Positions 25,757 through 35,483 are shown, counted from the stretch's first letter. The stretch: DNA of 64,000 nucleotides from Saccharopolyspora spinosa NRRL 18395 (GCF_000194155.1 NZ_GL877878.1:1833654-1897653), one strand, 5' to 3'. Numbers and translations: made by a program. Notes: generated from the sequence alone by a model not told the origin.

Positions 25757-25939
25757 AGGGTGCAGCGCCGGACGGCCTCGGCGAGCGGTAGCACGCCGAG
25801 GCCGCCAACCATGCGAAGCAGTGTCGGAGAAACCTCATCACAAGAACCACAAAACGATGGAGATCTGTGCCTGATCCGGTTTGAATGTTGGAAACCGACG
25901 CAACCGTCACACGGCCAACATGAGCGAGGAGGGTGCCGG

Positions 25940-26938
25940 GTGCTGGACGAAGTGGATCTCGCGCTGGTGGACGCCCTGCAGGTCAACCCGCGAGCGAGCT
26001 GGATCGCGCTGGCCGAGGTGCTGGAGCTGGCACCCATCACGCTGGCCCGCCGCTGGCAGCGGCTGACCGACGCCGGCGCCGCCTGGATCACCGTGGCGCT
26101 GGGCAATAGCTCCTCGAAGGGCGCGACCGTCGAGTTCGCCTGCGCTCCGGGTACTGCGGTGCAGGTCGCCGAGCGGCTCGCCGAGTTGCCGCACGTGATC
26201 ACCGTCGGCGTGACCACCGGCGAGTACCAGGTGTTCGCGCTCGTCATGGCGCCGACGCTCGGCGCGATCTCCAACGTGCTGCTGCGGACCCTGCCGCTGC
26301 CGAAGGAAGTCACCAAGGTCCGCAGCCACGTCTTCGGAAGCACCTTCGGCGGTATCATCTGGCGGCTCGGCGTGATGAACCGCAGCCAGGCCGAGCAGGT
26401 CCGGGAGTCCGTGGGTCCGCCGCCGCGGGAGATCCGGCCGTTCGGTGTCGCCGACCGCGCCCTGTTCCTGGCGCTCGGCCGCGACGGCCGCCGCAGCTAC
26501 GCGAGCCTGGCAAGCGAGCTGAACATCTCGCCTCAGGCTGTGAAGCGCCGCCTCGACCGGCTCCGCCAGCACGGCGACATAGTATTCCGCTGCGACATGG
26601 CCCGACCGCTGGCGGGCTGGCACACGATGGCTCTGCTGTGGCTGGCGGTTCCCGACACCGAGGTGCAGCGCATCGGCAAATCCCTCGGCAGCTGGCCGGA
26701 AACCAGGCACTGCGCAGCGGTGACGAGCCCGACGAACCTAGGCCTGATCGTTGGCCTGCGTTCCCTGAACCACCTGGACGAACTGCTGATCCGAATCGCC
26801 CACGAACACCCCGACGCCAAGGTGATGGACCGGAAACTGATCCTGCGGACGACGAAGGTCCACGGACGCATCCTCGACGACCAAGGCCGAAGCACCCGAG
26901 TTGTCCCGGTAGACCCCTGGGCAGCCCTGTCAACCTGA
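25940..26938 (+). CDS. Lrp/AsnC family regulator with two AsnC DNA-binding domains
   Basis: A 332-residue protein from GTG 25940 (GAGGAGGG upstream). It has two HTH-AsnC modules: LDEVDLALVDALQVNPRASW... LAPITLARRWQRLTDAG (residues 1-55) and FLALGRDGRRSYASLASELN... ISPQAVKRRLDRLRQHG (about 180-230). Each is followed by an RAM-like effector part. Tandem AsnC proteins are common in actinomycetes and control amino-acid or secondary metabolism genes. The neighbouring genes on both sides are decayed, so its targets are unclear; the dead MFS gene is divergent and may have been one. Confidence 0.82.
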   Translation: MLDEVDLALVDALQVNPRASWIALAEVLELAPITLARRWQRLTDAGAAWITVALGNSSSKGATVEFACAPGTAVQVAERLAELPHVITVGVTTGEYQVFALVMAPTLGAISNVLLRTLPLPKEVTKVRSHVFGSTFGGIIWRLGVMNRSQAEQVRESVGPPPREIRPFGVADRALFLALGRDGRRSYASLASELNISPQAVKRRLDRLRQHGDIVFRCDMARPLAGWHTMALLWLAVPDTEVQRIGKSLGSWPETRHCAAVTSPTNLGLIVGLRSLNHLDELLIRIAHEHPDAKVMDRKLILRTTKVHGRILDDQGRSTRVVPVDPWAALST

Positions 26939-27560
26939 CGGGGCCCGCGAGCGTCCTTTTGTCGCTATAAGCATCGCTATAAGCGCGCTATGGCGCCTGT
27001 TTTGGAACTCGTTCTGGCTGGAGGTTCGGCAGGCAGCCCCAGCGGGAGCGACCTGGTTCCGCCCGCCAGTCGGTGTGAAGCGAACGGCCCGTTCACCTCG
27101 ATAGACGAGACGAACGGCCCGTTCGCGCCATTCACCATGCGTAGGCCCCCGCCAGTCGGTGTGAAGCGAACGGACCGTTCACCGCCGACATTCCGTCGTT
27201 CCCGCCTGGACTTGCCCGCCCTGGGTGCGACAACGGTTCCCGACAGGCTGATCAGTGCGCATCGGTCCGGCGACAGGTAGGACACCACGTGCAGACCGAA
27301 ATGCCGCCCGCGTTTATGTCGCTTCCCGATGAACAATGCCAGCCGTTCCTCCGCGTAGTTGCGACTTCTTCGGCAGTTCTCGGGGCCGGGTTCCCGTTAG
27401 TGGTTCAGTTCGGCAAGCTGGCGCCACTACATTTTCCTATACGGCTGTTCCAGCGCCGTCTGCGGAACGCCCCAGGGCTCGTGTAGCGCACAGTCGCGGG
27501 GAGGACTCGCTCGGGCTTGACCGGGCGCAATTGATGCAGCGGTGTAATCGCACGCCGATG
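26939..27560. other. Intergenic region with palindromic repeats, no gene
   Basis: It holds copies B and C of the dispersed palindrome (27013-27130, 27155-27183). A minus-strand frame at about 27170-27400 reads AEERLALFIGKRHKRGRHFG and LHVVSYLSPD, which may be a gene scrap, but I cannot name it. Confidence 0.5.
27013..27183. repeat. Dispersed palindromic repeat, copies B and C
   Basis: 27013-27130 matches copy A at 23193-23304, with core GTGAAGCGAACGGCCCGTTCAC, then ATAGACGAGACG and CGAACGGCCCGTTCG. A shorter copy of the core follows at 27155-27183 (GAAGCGAACGGACCGTTCACC). The palindromic centres differ by single bases in both arms in a few places, as if selected to keep pairing. Confidence 0.75.
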
Positions 27561-27680
27561 TCAGTCATAGCCGCGGATGAGGTGAGGCTCGTCGTTGGCC
27601 GCGTCCGGTGAGGGAATGTGGTCGTCGGTGGCTGACTGGTCTTCCTCTGTTGGGCGGTTGAGCGTGCCGGTGATCGGCAT
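27561..27680 (-). CDS. Small acidic 39-residue protein
   Basis: ATG 27680 is preceded by AGGAG 7 nt upstream, 14 nt after the stop of the TrkA-N gene on the same strand. The peptide starts MPITGTLNRPTEEDQ and ends PHLIRGYD. It is acidic and without Cys. I recognise no family; good RBS and placement support a real gene, perhaps a partner of the channel protein. Confidence 0.5.
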   Translation of the reverse strand: MPITGTLNRPTEEDQSATDDHIPSPDAANDEPHLIRGYD

Positions 27681-27694
27681 GGTGATCTCCTGTT

Positions 27695-29074
27695 CTAGTC
27701 GAGAACCGAGGCTCTCGGGTACTTCTCGTCGTTCGGGCGCACATCTTCGTGTACCGCCCAGTGGGCTAGGTCCTGCACCTGGCCGTCTGCGAACAGCGCG
27801 CAGGTGCGGTCTTCGACGGCGAACACGCTCAGCAGGTCGACTTCGAGCAGGCGAGCGGCGACGAACGGGCCGGTGATGCGCGTGACGTCGCAGACCGCTC
27901 CGATTCGGAACAGGGAACGGGATTCGGTTGTCACATCGTCGCCGCCGGCGCGCAGCACGATCCGTTGGTGCGGCGCGATGGCACGTGCTGCGACCGCGAC
28001 GGCGATGTTTTCCAGCCCGTCCGAAGAAACTGCCGCTATTGCTCGTGCCTTCGGCAACAATAAGCGGCGCAACAGGAATCGGTCGCCGCCGCGGCCGACC
28101 ACGACGGGAATTCCCAGCGCGCGGGCCAAGGGCAAGCAGGGCGCGTAGTAGTCGCGTTCGACGGCGACGACCCCGATTCCCAGTGCCTGCAACTCGGAGC
28201 ACAGACGGAGTCCAACTTGCCCGAGGCCGACCACGACGACGTGGTTGCGTCGTGGAACGGCGCGGCTGCCTACGAGTGCGGTGAACCGGCGGGATGTCAG
28301 TCGGTCGACCAAGCCCGCGGTGAACATCGCCGCCAGCCCCAATACAGCGAGCATGGAGATGGCAGACAGCGCCTTGTACCAGTCCGGGGCGTGCTCGGCG
28401 GCAGGTGCCGACCCCACGGTCGTCAGGGTGCGTACGGCGTGCCAGGCGGCGTCGGACCAATGTTCGTGCAGCACGAGAACGCCCAGCGCGGTGTCCAGGA
28501 CCGCTACCAGCAGCAGTCCGGTGAGCCCGGTGAGCATGGCTTGCGATGAGCCGTCCATCGGGCGGAACTGCCCGAGGGCCTTGCCGACGCGGGCTTTCCA
28601 CGACCGGGGCCAGCGTTGATGCCAGTGCACCCGCAGTCCGTTGGGGGCGTGCTGGACCGCCACCAGGCGGTCGTCGACGCGTCGGAGGCTGGCCAGCTCC
28701 GGCGCGACGCAGGCACCCAGCAAGGTCGGCACGATGGCATCGGTCATGCCCAGCACCGTGCAGTTGGGTACGGCGCGGGAGATTTCGGAGGCCACGGTGT
28801 GGTCGAAGATCGTCACGACCAGGCGAACTCCGGGCGCCAGGTGCTCGACGAGCAAGGTGTACCGCAGCGCGACGATGTCGTCGCGGGAGACCACCGCAAC
28901 CCCGTCCACCGCATCACGCAGGTGCTGCCGCAACGACTCGTTGTCCGGCCGGTGCAACTGCTGGACAACGTTGCCCCACGACTCGGCGTGCTCGGCCACG
29001 GAGCGGCCCAGATCCTCGTCATCTCCTACGACGAGCAGCCGACGCCCCCTCGGCGGAACGACTGGTTCGTTCAT
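27695..29074 (-). CDS. Potassium channel/TrkA-N domain protein
   Basis: A 459-residue protein. N-terminal TrkA-N-like Rossmann domain (LLVVGDDEDLGRSVAEHAES), then a membrane part near residues 185-270 with a pore-like segment AVRTLTTVGS, which resembles the K-channel filter TVGYG but has Ser in place of Tyr, then a second Rossmann domain VVVVGLGQVGLRLCSELQAL. The arrangement is that of ligand-gated potassium channels of actinomycetes (RCK type). It acts in the cytoplasmic membrane. ATG 29074 (GAGGG upstream) is chosen over longer frames. The altered filter is unusual and may change selectivity. Confidence 0.78.
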   Translation of the reverse strand: MNEPVVPPRGRRLLVVGDDEDLGRSVAEHAESWGNVVQQLHRPDNESLRQHLRDAVDGVAVVSRDDIVALRYTLLVEHLAPGVRLVVTIFDHTVASEISRAVPNCTVLGMTDAIVPTLLGACVAPELASLRRVDDRLVAVQHAPNGLRVHWHQRWPRSWKARVGKALGQFRPMDGSSQAMLTGLTGLLLVAVLDTALGVLVLHEHWSDAAWHAVRTLTTVGSAPAAEHAPDWYKALSAISMLAVLGLAAMFTAGLVDRLTSRRFTALVGSRAVPRRNHVVVVGLGQVGLRLCSELQALGIGVVAVERDYYAPCLPLARALGIPVVVGRGGDRFLLRRLLLPKARAIAAVSSDGLENIAVAVAARAIAPHQRIVLRAGGDDVTTESRSLFRIGAVCDVTRITGPFVAARLLEVDLLSVFAVEDRTCALFADGQVQDLAHWAVHEDVRPNDEKYPRASVLD

Positions 29075-29216
29075 CCCTCGTAGATCCCTCGCACAATTGC
29101 CTCCGGATTCCATGAAGTCGGGCGTGACGCACCATCGCGCTACCAGTGGCCGTCCAAAACCTGGCTGATCTGCCGTGTGATCCTCAGCGCTGCTTCCGGT
29201 CCCGGGTGGACAGTGA

Positions 29217-30194
29217 TCAGAGAGCACTGCGGACGACGGCGTGCACCATCTCGGCGAGGGCCACGTGGGTCGTTTCCGGGATGCCGTCGACGTCGCTGTC
29301 AATCACCCCCGCCACCGAGTTGATCAACCCGAGGTCGGTCCCGCGCCGGAGCAGCGCAGCTTCCCGCTGAGCGGTGTGCACGAGGCGCGGATCTTTCGCT
29401 CGTGCAGCGAGCGCGGCCGCGATGCCGTAGCAACCCCAGTTCGAGCAGGCTGCGGTGACGAGGACGTCTGTCTCGGATATCGCGCCGATGGTCTCGCCGT
29501 GACGGACGTGCGCACGGACGGCTTCGCCGATCACGCCCATGCCGATTTCGTTGCCGCCGTCGCCGACCGCGAGGGTGGGGATGCCACGCTCACGGGCGCT
29601 GTCCCACAAGCGGTCGATCCGGGCTCGTCCCATGCCGTAGTCGACGGCGCGCATGCTGTAGTAAATGCCGTCGGCGGCCCGTCCGACGCGTTCAGTCGAG
29701 AAGGCCGCGGCTGGGGAAAGGTCGTCGAGCAGACGCTGCGCGGCGGGCTCGGCTTCCTCGTCGGTAGTCGGGAATCGCAGCACGGTTGCCACGGCCAGTG
29801 AGCCGTCGTGTGCCGCGATCCGCGCCTGTTCGTAGGGCAGCACTGACAGTCCGGCGCTGGTCAACATCGCGGCCAATCCCTCGGCGAGGGTCTCTTCTCC
29901 GACGAGTACCGGCAGGGCGTGGGAGCCGAGCGCCAACGCGCGTGCGACCGCGGCCGCGCCAGCGGGGCCGTCATTCTCCCCGACGGTCGGGGAGATCCAC
30001 GCCCGCGAGACCGACCCGGTTGTCATCAGGACCGTGGCTCCGTCGGGGACGGCGGCGAGCAGGTCTGCGGCAGCTCCGACCAACGGCCCGCCCTGGCGCC
30101 GTCGGGCGGCGTCGTAGAGGTGTTCCACTCCTCGGCCACCGAGGTCGAGGGTGACCAGCCTGTCGAGTCGCTCGTCGATCTGATCGGTCCTCAT
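29217..30194 (-). CDS. DUF4392 (glutamate cyclase-like) protein, first copy
   Basis: A 325-residue protein with the DUF4392 pattern: VLMTTGSVSRAWISPTVGEN followed by DGPAGAAAVARAL, the core GRAADGIYYSMRAVDYG, GIPTLAVGDGGNEIGMGVI and VTAACSNWGCYGIAAALAA. The family shares its fold with the D-glutamate cyclase domain that turns D-glutamate into 5-oxo-D-proline. Its ATG overlaps the stop of the PLP enzyme (ATGA), so the two work as a unit. A second, diverged copy lies at 36549-37544 in the same cluster. The true substrate is unknown; the DGGNE and SNWG motifs are intact in both. Confidence 0.82.
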   Translation of the reverse strand: MRTDQIDERLDRLVTLDLGGRGVEHLYDAARRRQGGPLVGAAADLLAAVPDGATVLMTTGSVSRAWISPTVGENDGPAGAAAVARALALGSHALPVLVGEETLAEGLAAMLTSAGLSVLPYEQARIAAHDGSLAVATVLRFPTTDEEAEPAAQRLLDDLSPAAAFSTERVGRAADGIYYSMRAVDYGMGRARIDRLWDSARERGIPTLAVGDGGNEIGMGVIGEAVRAHVRHGETIGAISETDVLVTAACSNWGCYGIAAALAARAKDPRLVHTAQREAALLRRGTDLGLINSVAGVIDSDVDGIPETTHVALAEMVHAVVRSAL

Positions 30195-31465
30195 GGGTTT
30201 CCTCCCAGGACGAGCTCGGCCACGGCGGCACGGTCGGTGACGACGGCCGCGAGTTCCTTGCTGGCGCTCAGAACGGCCTCGACGACCGAGGTGACTCCTC
30301 CAACTCGGTGGATGGCGTCAGCGGTGGGCTTGAGGCGCAGCGACACGCGCGCGCCGGGCTGCCCGTGGGTGTTAACGGTGAGAATCCCGTGATCACGCAG
30401 CAGCAGAACGCCGAGTGCCGAGCTTGCTTCGCATGGCACGACGGCTGCTTCATTGGCGGGTGCTCCGGCCCGGTCCAGAACATCACGCAGGACATCGTCC
30501 TCGTGAATCATGGGCCCGAGGTCGCTGTTGCGGACCACACCGTCGCGGTAGTGCTTGGACAGCGCACCCGCGAGCTCCTGTCCTGCGCGCGCCTCCTCAC
30601 GGAGCAGTTCGGGTGAGTAACCCTCCAGCGAACGAAGTGCACCGGCGGCGATGGGTGCGCGGGCCTCCATGCCAAACCCTGCGCCCGTGGCAGACACACG
30701 GGCGACCAGGTCGGGGCGGCCTGCCAAGAGGCCGGCACGTGGCCCGGACAGCCCGGCCTTGTCGCAATTGGTGACGACTAGGTCTGCCCCCAGCTGCAAC
30801 GACGGCGTACCGCCGTGCAGGGCCGTCCGGAGCCGGGCTCCGTATGCCTCATCGAGCAGCGTCACCGCACCGAGTTCGCGGGCCAGGGCCGTCACTCGAC
30901 GGATGTCGGCGTCGTCCATCCTCTCGAGACTGCTGGTGACGGTCGTGACCAGAACAAGCTTCGGTCTGCGGGTCTGGATCGCCTCGGCCCAGTCCTCGAC
31001 CACCGGGACGTTCAGCACCTCGACGCCGGCCAAGCGTGCGCCGTGCCCGACGGAGGCGTGCGACGGGCCGCCGGCGGGGACCACCGAGACAACGGTCTCG
31101 TCCCGGACGAGGGCCACGATCGTGGCGATGATCGCGGCGCTGGTCCGGTTGAACACCGCAACGTCGTCCGAGCCCAAGCCTCCGAGGTGAGCGAGTCCGG
31201 TGGCGCGCAGGGCCGGTGCGAACAGACCCGGTCCGACCCATTCCTCGCACAGCGTGGTCAGGTCGTCGGCGTGGACTGGGTAGTTGCGCTGGTTACCGGT
31301 GAAGATCGCAATGGACTCGGGCCCCTTGGCCTGGACCCGCTCGGCGGCGATGCGCTGGGCGTTGCGCAGACGCAGCCCCTCCTCCGTCGCGGAGGTAATG
31401 ATCGTGCCGCGGGCGAAACCGGCGACGGGGTCGATGGGATTGCCGAAGCTGTCTTCAGCCGTCAT
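30191..31465 (-). CDS. SelA-like PLP-dependent enzyme
   Basis: A 424-residue aminotransferase-fold (type I) protein of the SelA/glucosaminate-ammonia-lyase group. LGSDDVAVFNRTSAAIIATI and VPAGGPSHASVGHGARLAGV form the cofactor pocket, LLDEAYGAR carries the Asp that contacts the PLP pyridine, and VVTNCDKAGLSGPRAGLL carries the probable Schiff-base Lys. Members eliminate ammonia or another group from amino or hydroxy acids. The next gene, overlapping by 4 nt, is a DUF4392 protein, so the PLP enzyme and the cyclase-like protein likely act in sequence. Confidence 0.78.
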   Translation of the reverse strand: MTAEDSFGNPIDPVAGFARGTIITSATEEGLRLRNAQRIAAERVQAKGPESIAIFTGNQRNYPVHADDLTTLCEEWVGPGLFAPALRATGLAHLGGLGSDDVAVFNRTSAAIIATIVALVRDETVVSVVPAGGPSHASVGHGARLAGVEVLNVPVVEDWAEAIQTRRPKLVLVTTVTSSLERMDDADIRRVTALARELGAVTLLDEAYGARLRTALHGGTPSLQLGADLVVTNCDKAGLSGPRAGLLAGRPDLVARVSATGAGFGMEARAPIAAGALRSLEGYSPELLREEARAGQELAGALSKHYRDGVVRNSDLGPMIHEDDVLRDVLDRAGAPANEAAVVPCEASSALGVLLLRDHGILTVNTHGQPGARVSLRLKPTADAIHRVGGVTSVVEAVLSASKELAAVVTDRAAVAELVLGGNP

Positions 31466-31509
31466 GGTGAGAGGTCCTTCGAAGTGAAACGCGTGGGAAC
31501 GACCTGCGA

Positions 31510-32820
31510 TCAGAAGTCGATGCTGGCCCGGTAGGTCTCGGTCAGGAATGCCACCGACACCAGGCTGATCACCGCCGCGCCGACGACGTACCAGCCCACG
31601 GCGGTGCTCGCTCCGGTCGCGGCGACCAGAGAGGCGGCGATGAGCGGCGTGGGGCCGCTGGAGATGATGCCGGCGGTCTGGTAGGCGATTGAGGATCCGG
31701 AGTAGCGGTAGCGGGTGGAGAACTGCTCGGCGTAGATGACGCCATGCAACGAGCCGGTCGCGGCGTGCCCGATGCCCAGGCCGAGCACGAAGGCCAGAAC
31801 GATCAGCAGCTCATTGCGGGAGTCCAGCATCAGGTAGAAGGGGAAGGCGAGCGCTCCGAGGAAGATCACTCCGCCCGCATAGACCTTCAGCCGACCGATC
31901 TTGTCTGAGAGCAGGCCGAACACCGGCTGCATGACCAGGTCGACGGCCGCGCCGATCATCAGGCCGGTGGTGGCGACGCTGCGCGGCATGTGCAAGACGT
32001 CGGTCACGTAGGTGAGGCTGTAGACGGTGATCAGGAAGTAGCCGACGTTCGCCGCACTCTGCAGCAACGACAGCCACACGATCTTGCGCCAGGCGTGCCG
32101 GAAGGCCTCGACGATCGGACGGTCGGCTTTCGCGTCCGCGGCCTCGATCTTGGTGAACACCTGCGGCTCCTCCACCGAGAGCCGCACGTACATGCCAATC
32201 CCCATCAGCACGATGGCCAGCAGGAACGGGATCCGCCAGCCCCAGCTCATGAACGCCTCATCGTCGAGCGTCGAGACGAGGGCGAACATGCCGGAGGAGA
32301 CCAGCAGACCAGCCGGGACGCCGGCCTGCATCCAGCTGCCGTAGAACCCGCGGCGGTCGTCGGGTGCGCGCTCGACCGACATGAGGGCCGCACCGCCCCA
32401 CTCACCACCCAGCATGAAACCCTGGAAGATCCGGCAGACGATCAGCAGGATCGGGGCCCAGACCCCGATCTGGGTCTCCGGCGGGATCAGTCCGATGAGA
32501 CCGGTGCACAGACCCATCCCGAGAAGGGTGATGATCAGCATCTTCTTGCGGCTGACCCGGTCACCGAAATGACCGAACACGATCCCACCGACCGGCCGCA
32601 GGATGAAGGCCACGGCGAAGGTCGTCAGCGACACGACTGTGGCAATGGCCGGACTCAGGTCGCTGAAGAACACCCGCGGGAATACCAGTGCCGCGGCGGT
32701 GCCGTAGATGAAGTAGTCGTACCACTCCACCGTCGTTCCGAGGAACGAGCTGGCCGCCGCGCGCACCGACGGCTTCGCCGGAGCGTCCGGGACGGGCGGT
32801 GCTGAAGCATGTTGAGACAT
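31510..32820 (-). CDS. MHS-type MFS transporter
   Basis: A 436-residue, 12-helix permease of the metabolite:H+ symporter family: SSFLGTTVEWYDYFIYGTAA at helix 1, the motif FGHFGDRVSRKKML after helix 2, and LLSDKIGRLKVYAGG in the second half. MHS members import organic acids, betaines or amino acids with protons. It lies inside the catabolic operon, 44 nt before the PLP enzyme gene, and is the probable substrate uptake step. Confidence 0.88.
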   Translation of the reverse strand: MSQHASAPPVPDAPAKPSVRAAASSFLGTTVEWYDYFIYGTAAALVFPRVFFSDLSPAIATVVSLTTFAVAFILRPVGGIVFGHFGDRVSRKKMLIITLLGMGLCTGLIGLIPPETQIGVWAPILLIVCRIFQGFMLGGEWGGAALMSVERAPDDRRGFYGSWMQAGVPAGLLVSSGMFALVSTLDDEAFMSWGWRIPFLLAIVLMGIGMYVRLSVEEPQVFTKIEAADAKADRPIVEAFRHAWRKIVWLSLLQSAANVGYFLITVYSLTYVTDVLHMPRSVATTGLMIGAAVDLVMQPVFGLLSDKIGRLKVYAGGVIFLGALAFPFYLMLDSRNELLIVLAFVLGLGIGHAATGSLHGVIYAEQFSTRYRYSGSSIAYQTAGIISSGPTPLIAASLVAATGASTAVGWYVVGAAVISLVSVAFLTETYRASIDF

Positions 32821-32894
32821 GGCTGGACCTACCTGTCAGATCTAACGACGCTGCGCGTCGCGCGGTGAGCGGGGGCGAGGATTTCTCCAGGAAG

Positions 32895-34391
32895 TCAGGG
32901 GACGCGGATGGTGACGCTCTTGCGCGTGGTGTAGGACTCGAGTGCTCCTTCGATCGAGTACTCGCTGCCGATGCCGCTCTGCTTCACCCCGCCGTAGGAC
33001 ATGCCGGGGACTTGTCCGCCGGCCTGGTTGACCTGGATCCAGCCGGCATCGAGGCGGGTGGTGACCCGTAGGGCGGTTCCGACATCGTGGGTGAACACGA
33101 ACGCCGCCAGGCCGTAATCGGTGTCGTTGGCCTGGGCGACGACGTCGTCCTCGTCTGCCCAGGGAATGACCACCAGGACCGGGCCGAAGACCTCATCGCG
33201 CGCGATGCGCCAGGTGTTGTCGACATCGGTGATGATGACTGGCTTCGGGTGCAAGCCGGCCACTTGGTCAGCGGGCGGCGGAACCTCGCCGGTGGCGAAG
33301 ACGGCGCCTTTGTCCGCAGCTTCAGCTAGGAAACTGCGGATTTCCTCATACCGCTCGACGTTGATCACCGCGCCCACATCGGAGGTTTCGTCCAAGGCGT
33401 CGCCCACCGTGAGAGCTTCCACGGCCGCGACCAACTTCGGTACGACCTCGTCCCACACGGACTCGTGCAGGAACAGCCGTGAACCGGCCGTGCAGGACTG
33501 GCCCTGGCGGGCGAACCGCAGCGCACTCACCAGGTTCGCGACGAGCGCGTCGACATCGCGGCCCTCGCCGACCGCGTCCGGGAAGACGATCGAGGGGCTC
33601 TTGCCGCCCAGTTCCAGGGTGACACGGGCGATCCGGTCAGCTGCGGCGTGGCTGACTGACCGTCCGACCTCGCTGCTGCCGGTGAAGGAGACCTTGGCGA
33701 CCTCCGGGTGCTCGGCCAGCGCCGCCCCAGTGACCGAACCCGGCCCGGTCACGACGTTGAGCACGCCAGCGGGAACGACCTCGGTGGCGAGTTCGGCGAT
33801 CCGCAGCACGGCCAGCGGCGCATCCTCTGCGGGTTTGAGGACCAGGGTGTTGCCGGTGGCCAGCGCCATACCGATCTTCACCGCAGCCAACACCACAGGG
33901 GAGTTCCAGGGGATGATTGCTCCGACCACGCCCAGGGGCTCGCGGGTCGAGTAGCTGAACAGACCCGGGCCTAGTGGGAGGGTCTCGCCCTTCTGCTCTG
34001 CGGCCGTGGCCCCGTAGTAGCGCAGCACCTCCGCAGCGCCGTGGACCTCGCCGCGGCTCTGGGTCCGGAGGGCATTGCCGCTTTCCGCGGACAGGACGCG
34101 TGCGATGTCTTCGGCGTGGCCGGCCACTCGCTCGGCGAGAGCTGTCAGAGCCGCTCCACGGGTACGGGAAGCCAACGTCTTCCACGCCGGGAACGCCGAC
34201 TTCGCCGCGGAAACCGCCCGGTCGACGTCCTGCGGGCCAGACTGTCCCAGTTCGATGATCACTTCGCGGCGGGACGGGTTCTCGACGGTGAAGGTGCGGC
34301 CTGCGGCGGGCTGAACCCAGGATCCCGCGACCAGCAGACCGGTCAGGCCCTTGGTGGGAAGGACGAGCTCGGTGGGGTTAGTAGTACTCAC
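32895..34391 (-). CDS. Aldehyde dehydrogenase (NAD(P)+)
   Basis: A 498-residue aldehyde dehydrogenase from GTG 34391. Hallmarks are IIPWNSPVVLAAVKIGMALA, LVLKPAEDAPLAVL, FTGSSEVGRSV, the general base Glu in VTLELGGKSP, the catalytic Cys in RQGQSCTAGSRLF, and EVFGPVLVVIPW. It oxidises an aldehyde to an acid. In this operon it would act beside the 3-hydroxyisobutyrate-dehydrogenase-like reductase, perhaps on a semialdehyde. Confidence 0.92.
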   Translation of the reverse strand: MSTTNPTELVLPTKGLTGLLVAGSWVQPAAGRTFTVENPSRREVIIELGQSGPQDVDRAVSAAKSAFPAWKTLASRTRGAALTALAERVAGHAEDIARVLSAESGNALRTQSRGEVHGAAEVLRYYGATAAEQKGETLPLGPGLFSYSTREPLGVVGAIIPWNSPVVLAAVKIGMALATGNTLVLKPAEDAPLAVLRIAELATEVVPAGVLNVVTGPGSVTGAALAEHPEVAKVSFTGSSEVGRSVSHAAADRIARVTLELGGKSPSIVFPDAVGEGRDVDALVANLVSALRFARQGQSCTAGSRLFLHESVWDEVVPKLVAAVEALTVGDALDETSDVGAVINVERYEEIRSFLAEAADKGAVFATGEVPPPADQVAGLHPKPVIITDVDNTWRIARDEVFGPVLVVIPWADEDDVVAQANDTDYGLAAFVFTHDVGTALRVTTRLDAGWIQVNQAGGQVPGMSYGGVKQSGIGSEYSIEGALESYTTRKSVTIRVP

Positions 34392-34427
34392 AAGCGAATC
34401 CGTTTCGATGCGTGGAGGAGGAGCGGG

Positions 34428-35306
34428 TCAGAGCGCGAGGCGGACGCGGTTGAGCCGCTCGTAGATACCGGCGACGCCTGTTGAGTCCTCGCCACCGTGT
34501 CCCTGGGAAGCCGCAGTGTTGTAGAGCTGGCGAGTGACCTGGCCCAGGAACATCGGTCGAGAGCCGAACTCGGTCAGTGCCAGACCGATGTCCTTGTTCA
34601 TCAGGTTCAGCGCGAAGTTCGCCGGGCGCTCCTCGGTGAACAGCGTCTTCGGCAGGTAGTCCAGCATTTTGGAACCGGCCAGCCCCGCGGTCAGCACGTC
34701 GGTCAGGACTCCGAGATCGGCGCCCTCCGCCACCGAGGCGGTGAGCACCTCGCCCAGCGCAACGGTGTTGATCGCAGTGAGCAGGTTGTGAGCGAGCTTG
34801 GTCAACTGTCCGGTGCCGGTATCGCCGCAATGCACGATCCGCGCCGCCAGGACATCGAGCACCGGGCGCGAATCCTCCAAGACATCGGCTGGCCCGCCTG
34901 CCATCACCACGAGGTCGCCGCTCTCGGCGCCCGCGACACCGCCGCTAACCGGAATGTCGAGAAAGCGGATGCCACGCTCGGCCAGTCGGCTCGCGGCGGC
35001 GCGGGTCGTCGCGGGGTCGACCGTGCTCGCGTCGAGCACAGTCGTTCCCGCCGCCGCGACACCGACGATCTCGCTGATGACGGAGGTGAATACGTCCGGG
35101 TGCGGCAGGCTGGTCAGCACTACCTGGGCGTCAGCGCTCGCGGCCGCAGCTGTCTCGGCAGAGGCGGCGCCGTGCGCGACCAGCGCTGCCACCGCTGCCG
35201 GATTCGGGTCGACGACCGTCACCTGATGGCCGGCGTCGATCAACCTGGTCGCCATCCGAGAGCCCATGTTCCCGATACCGACGACGGCGATCCGGATGGA
35301 TGCCAT
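34428..35306 (-). CDS. 3-hydroxyisobutyrate dehydrogenase family NAD(P)-dependent enzyme
   Basis: A 292-residue beta-hydroxyacid dehydrogenase: the cofactor motif VVGIGNMGSRMATRLIDAGH at the N-terminus, substrate motif DIPVSGGVAGAESGDLVVMA, and the catalytic Lys in GQLTKLAHNLLTA. It reduces a semialdehyde or oxidises a 3-hydroxy acid. First gene of a five-gene minus operon running to 29217. The palindromic site at 35484-35515 lies upstream. Confidence 0.87.
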   Translation of the reverse strand: MASIRIAVVGIGNMGSRMATRLIDAGHQVTVVDPNPAAVAALVAHGAASAETAAAASADAQVVLTSLPHPDVFTSVISEIVGVAAAGTTVLDASTVDPATTRAAASRLAERGIRFLDIPVSGGVAGAESGDLVVMAGGPADVLEDSRPVLDVLAARIVHCGDTGTGQLTKLAHNLLTAINTVALGEVLTASVAEGADLGVLTDVLTAGLAGSKMLDYLPKTLFTEERPANFALNLMNKDIGLALTEFGSRPMFLGQVTRQLYNTAASQGHGGEDSTGVAGIYERLNRVRLAL

Positions 35307-35483
35307 GTAGTCCTCGCCCTCTGGCTGTCGCTAGCCCAGCGCAACCGAAATCGGTTGTCTGCTGTCCCGCAACCGCCACGCTCGGGGCCTTCCGAAATCG
35401 GCGCGGTGCGCCGATGAGGCCTATCTCGAATGTGTGTTTGCGAAACCTAAGCCGGGATGTGAGGTAAGGGAACTACCCGAATT

